Of a DNA stretch of 31,931 nucleotides, positions 31,665 to 31,931 are shown in pieces (the stretch's first letter is position 1; every line of letters starts with the position of its first letter). Made by a program: the position numbers and the translations under genes. Source of the stretch: DATDEW01 sp046590205. Its GTDB lineage: Bacteria; Bacteroidota; Ignavibacteria; Palsa-1295. The DNA is taken from positions 1-31,931 of the forward strand of contig JBKJTT010000029.1 in NCBI GenBank assembly GCA_046590205.1, given 5' to 3'. The notes below the pieces were generated by a model, which had not been told where the DNA came from, ran no database searches, and saw only the letters and a list, made by a program, of their open reading frames with translations.

Positions 31665-31931
31665 TTATGCTTTTACTACTTTCTTTTTTGAAGCACGCTT
31701 TTTAGGGAGGGCAGTGTCGGCTAATAACTCTGTCGGAGCATCAGCCCATAGTCGCTCAAGGGCATAAAAGTCACGCGCTTCTTCGTGGAAAATATGTACG
31801 ACAAAATCAACATAATCAACGATGATCCACTTGCGAGTATCCCAGCCCTCACTCTTCCATGGGGCAACACCATGCTTCTCACGCATTTCACCTAAGATAT
31901 GGTCAGCAATAGCTTTAACCTGAATATCACT
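31665..31931 (-). CDS. rsfS: Ribosomal silencing factor RsfS (3' part; continues past the window edge)
   Basis: 88 residues are visible; the frame stays open to the last base of the window, so the N-terminus is outside. SDIQVKAIADHILGEM..., then GWDTRKWIIVDYVDFVVHIFHEEARDFYALERLWAD is the conserved RsfS core: the W-x-[IL]-[ILV]-DY-x-D-x-VVHIF strand pair and the R-x-FY-x-LE-x-LW motif. RsfS binds ribosomal protein L14 and blocks subunit joining when nutrients are low. The tail after LWADAPTELL is Lys-rich (KKRASKKKVVKA), which may add rRNA contacts. Translation appears coupled to the DUF421 gene because the TAA stop abuts its GTG. An internal ATG at 31886 is not the real start because the upstream residues also match the family. 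Confidence 0.94.
   Translation of the reverse strand, partial: SDIQVKAIADHILGEMREKHGVAPWKSEGWDTRKWIIVDYVDFVVHIFHEEARDFYALERLWADAPTELLADTALPKKRASKKKVVKA

Overview
This window looks like chromosomal DNA from a member of the Bacteroidota/FCB group. The best fit is a Chlorobi-Ignavibacteria-Kapabacteria-type lineage, but that placement is inferred and no 16S gene is present. Three lines support it. Several large secreted proteins end in type IX secretion (T9SS) C-terminal sorting domains. A TPR lipoprotein resembles the T9SS component PorW/SprE. One promoter carries the Bacteroidota TAnnTTTG element, and clear Shine-Dalgarno sites are scarce. I see no phage, insertion sequence, CRISPR array, tRNA or rRNA. 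Most genes are core or housekeeping.

Layout. Bases 1-1727 (minus) hold the 5' part of a secreted BNR/sialidase-like protein and an OmpA-family protein. Bases 1728-2105 are an unusual spacer with an orphan terminator, a REP-like palindrome and a sigma70-like promoter flanked by an inverted repeat. The promoter leads into a gene for a RecA-like protein with a degenerate P-loop (2106-2978). Bases 3096-4214 carry a tandem pair of SnoaL-like lipoproteins. Bases 4302-11998 alternate secreted T9SS cargo proteins on the minus strand (453, 1180 and 308 aa) with a methyltransferase and endonuclease III on the plus strand. A Gfo/Idh/MocA oxidoreductase and a small membrane protein follow, then a 380-bp gene-free stretch.

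Bases 14130-22297 carry rpoB and rpoC, ending in a strong terminator. The usual rplK-rplA-rplJ-rplL genes are not upstream. Bases 22415-29142 form a tight plus-strand cluster: PorW/SprE-like lipoprotein, pyrK, pyrD (TTG start), lytic transglycosylase and a CtpA-type protease. It ends at a bidirectional terminator shared with a minus-strand cluster: rsfS (partial), a DUF421 membrane protein and an ABC-F ATPase.

How the parts connect. The PorW-like lipoprotein would act in exporting proteins with sorting domains such as those at 4302, 6675 and 11072. PyrK and PyrD form a class 1B dihydroorotate dehydrogenase. The transglycosylase and the S41 protease are envelope-remodelling enzymes. RsfS and the ABC-F protein both act at the ribosome.

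I do not see a clear new defence or mobile system. The points most worth a second look are the degenerate P-loop protein with its palindrome-rich upstream region, the spacers built of repeated short words (one lies between rpoB and rpoC), the detachment of rpoBC from the ribosomal protein genes, and an orphan terminator that may end a small RNA.
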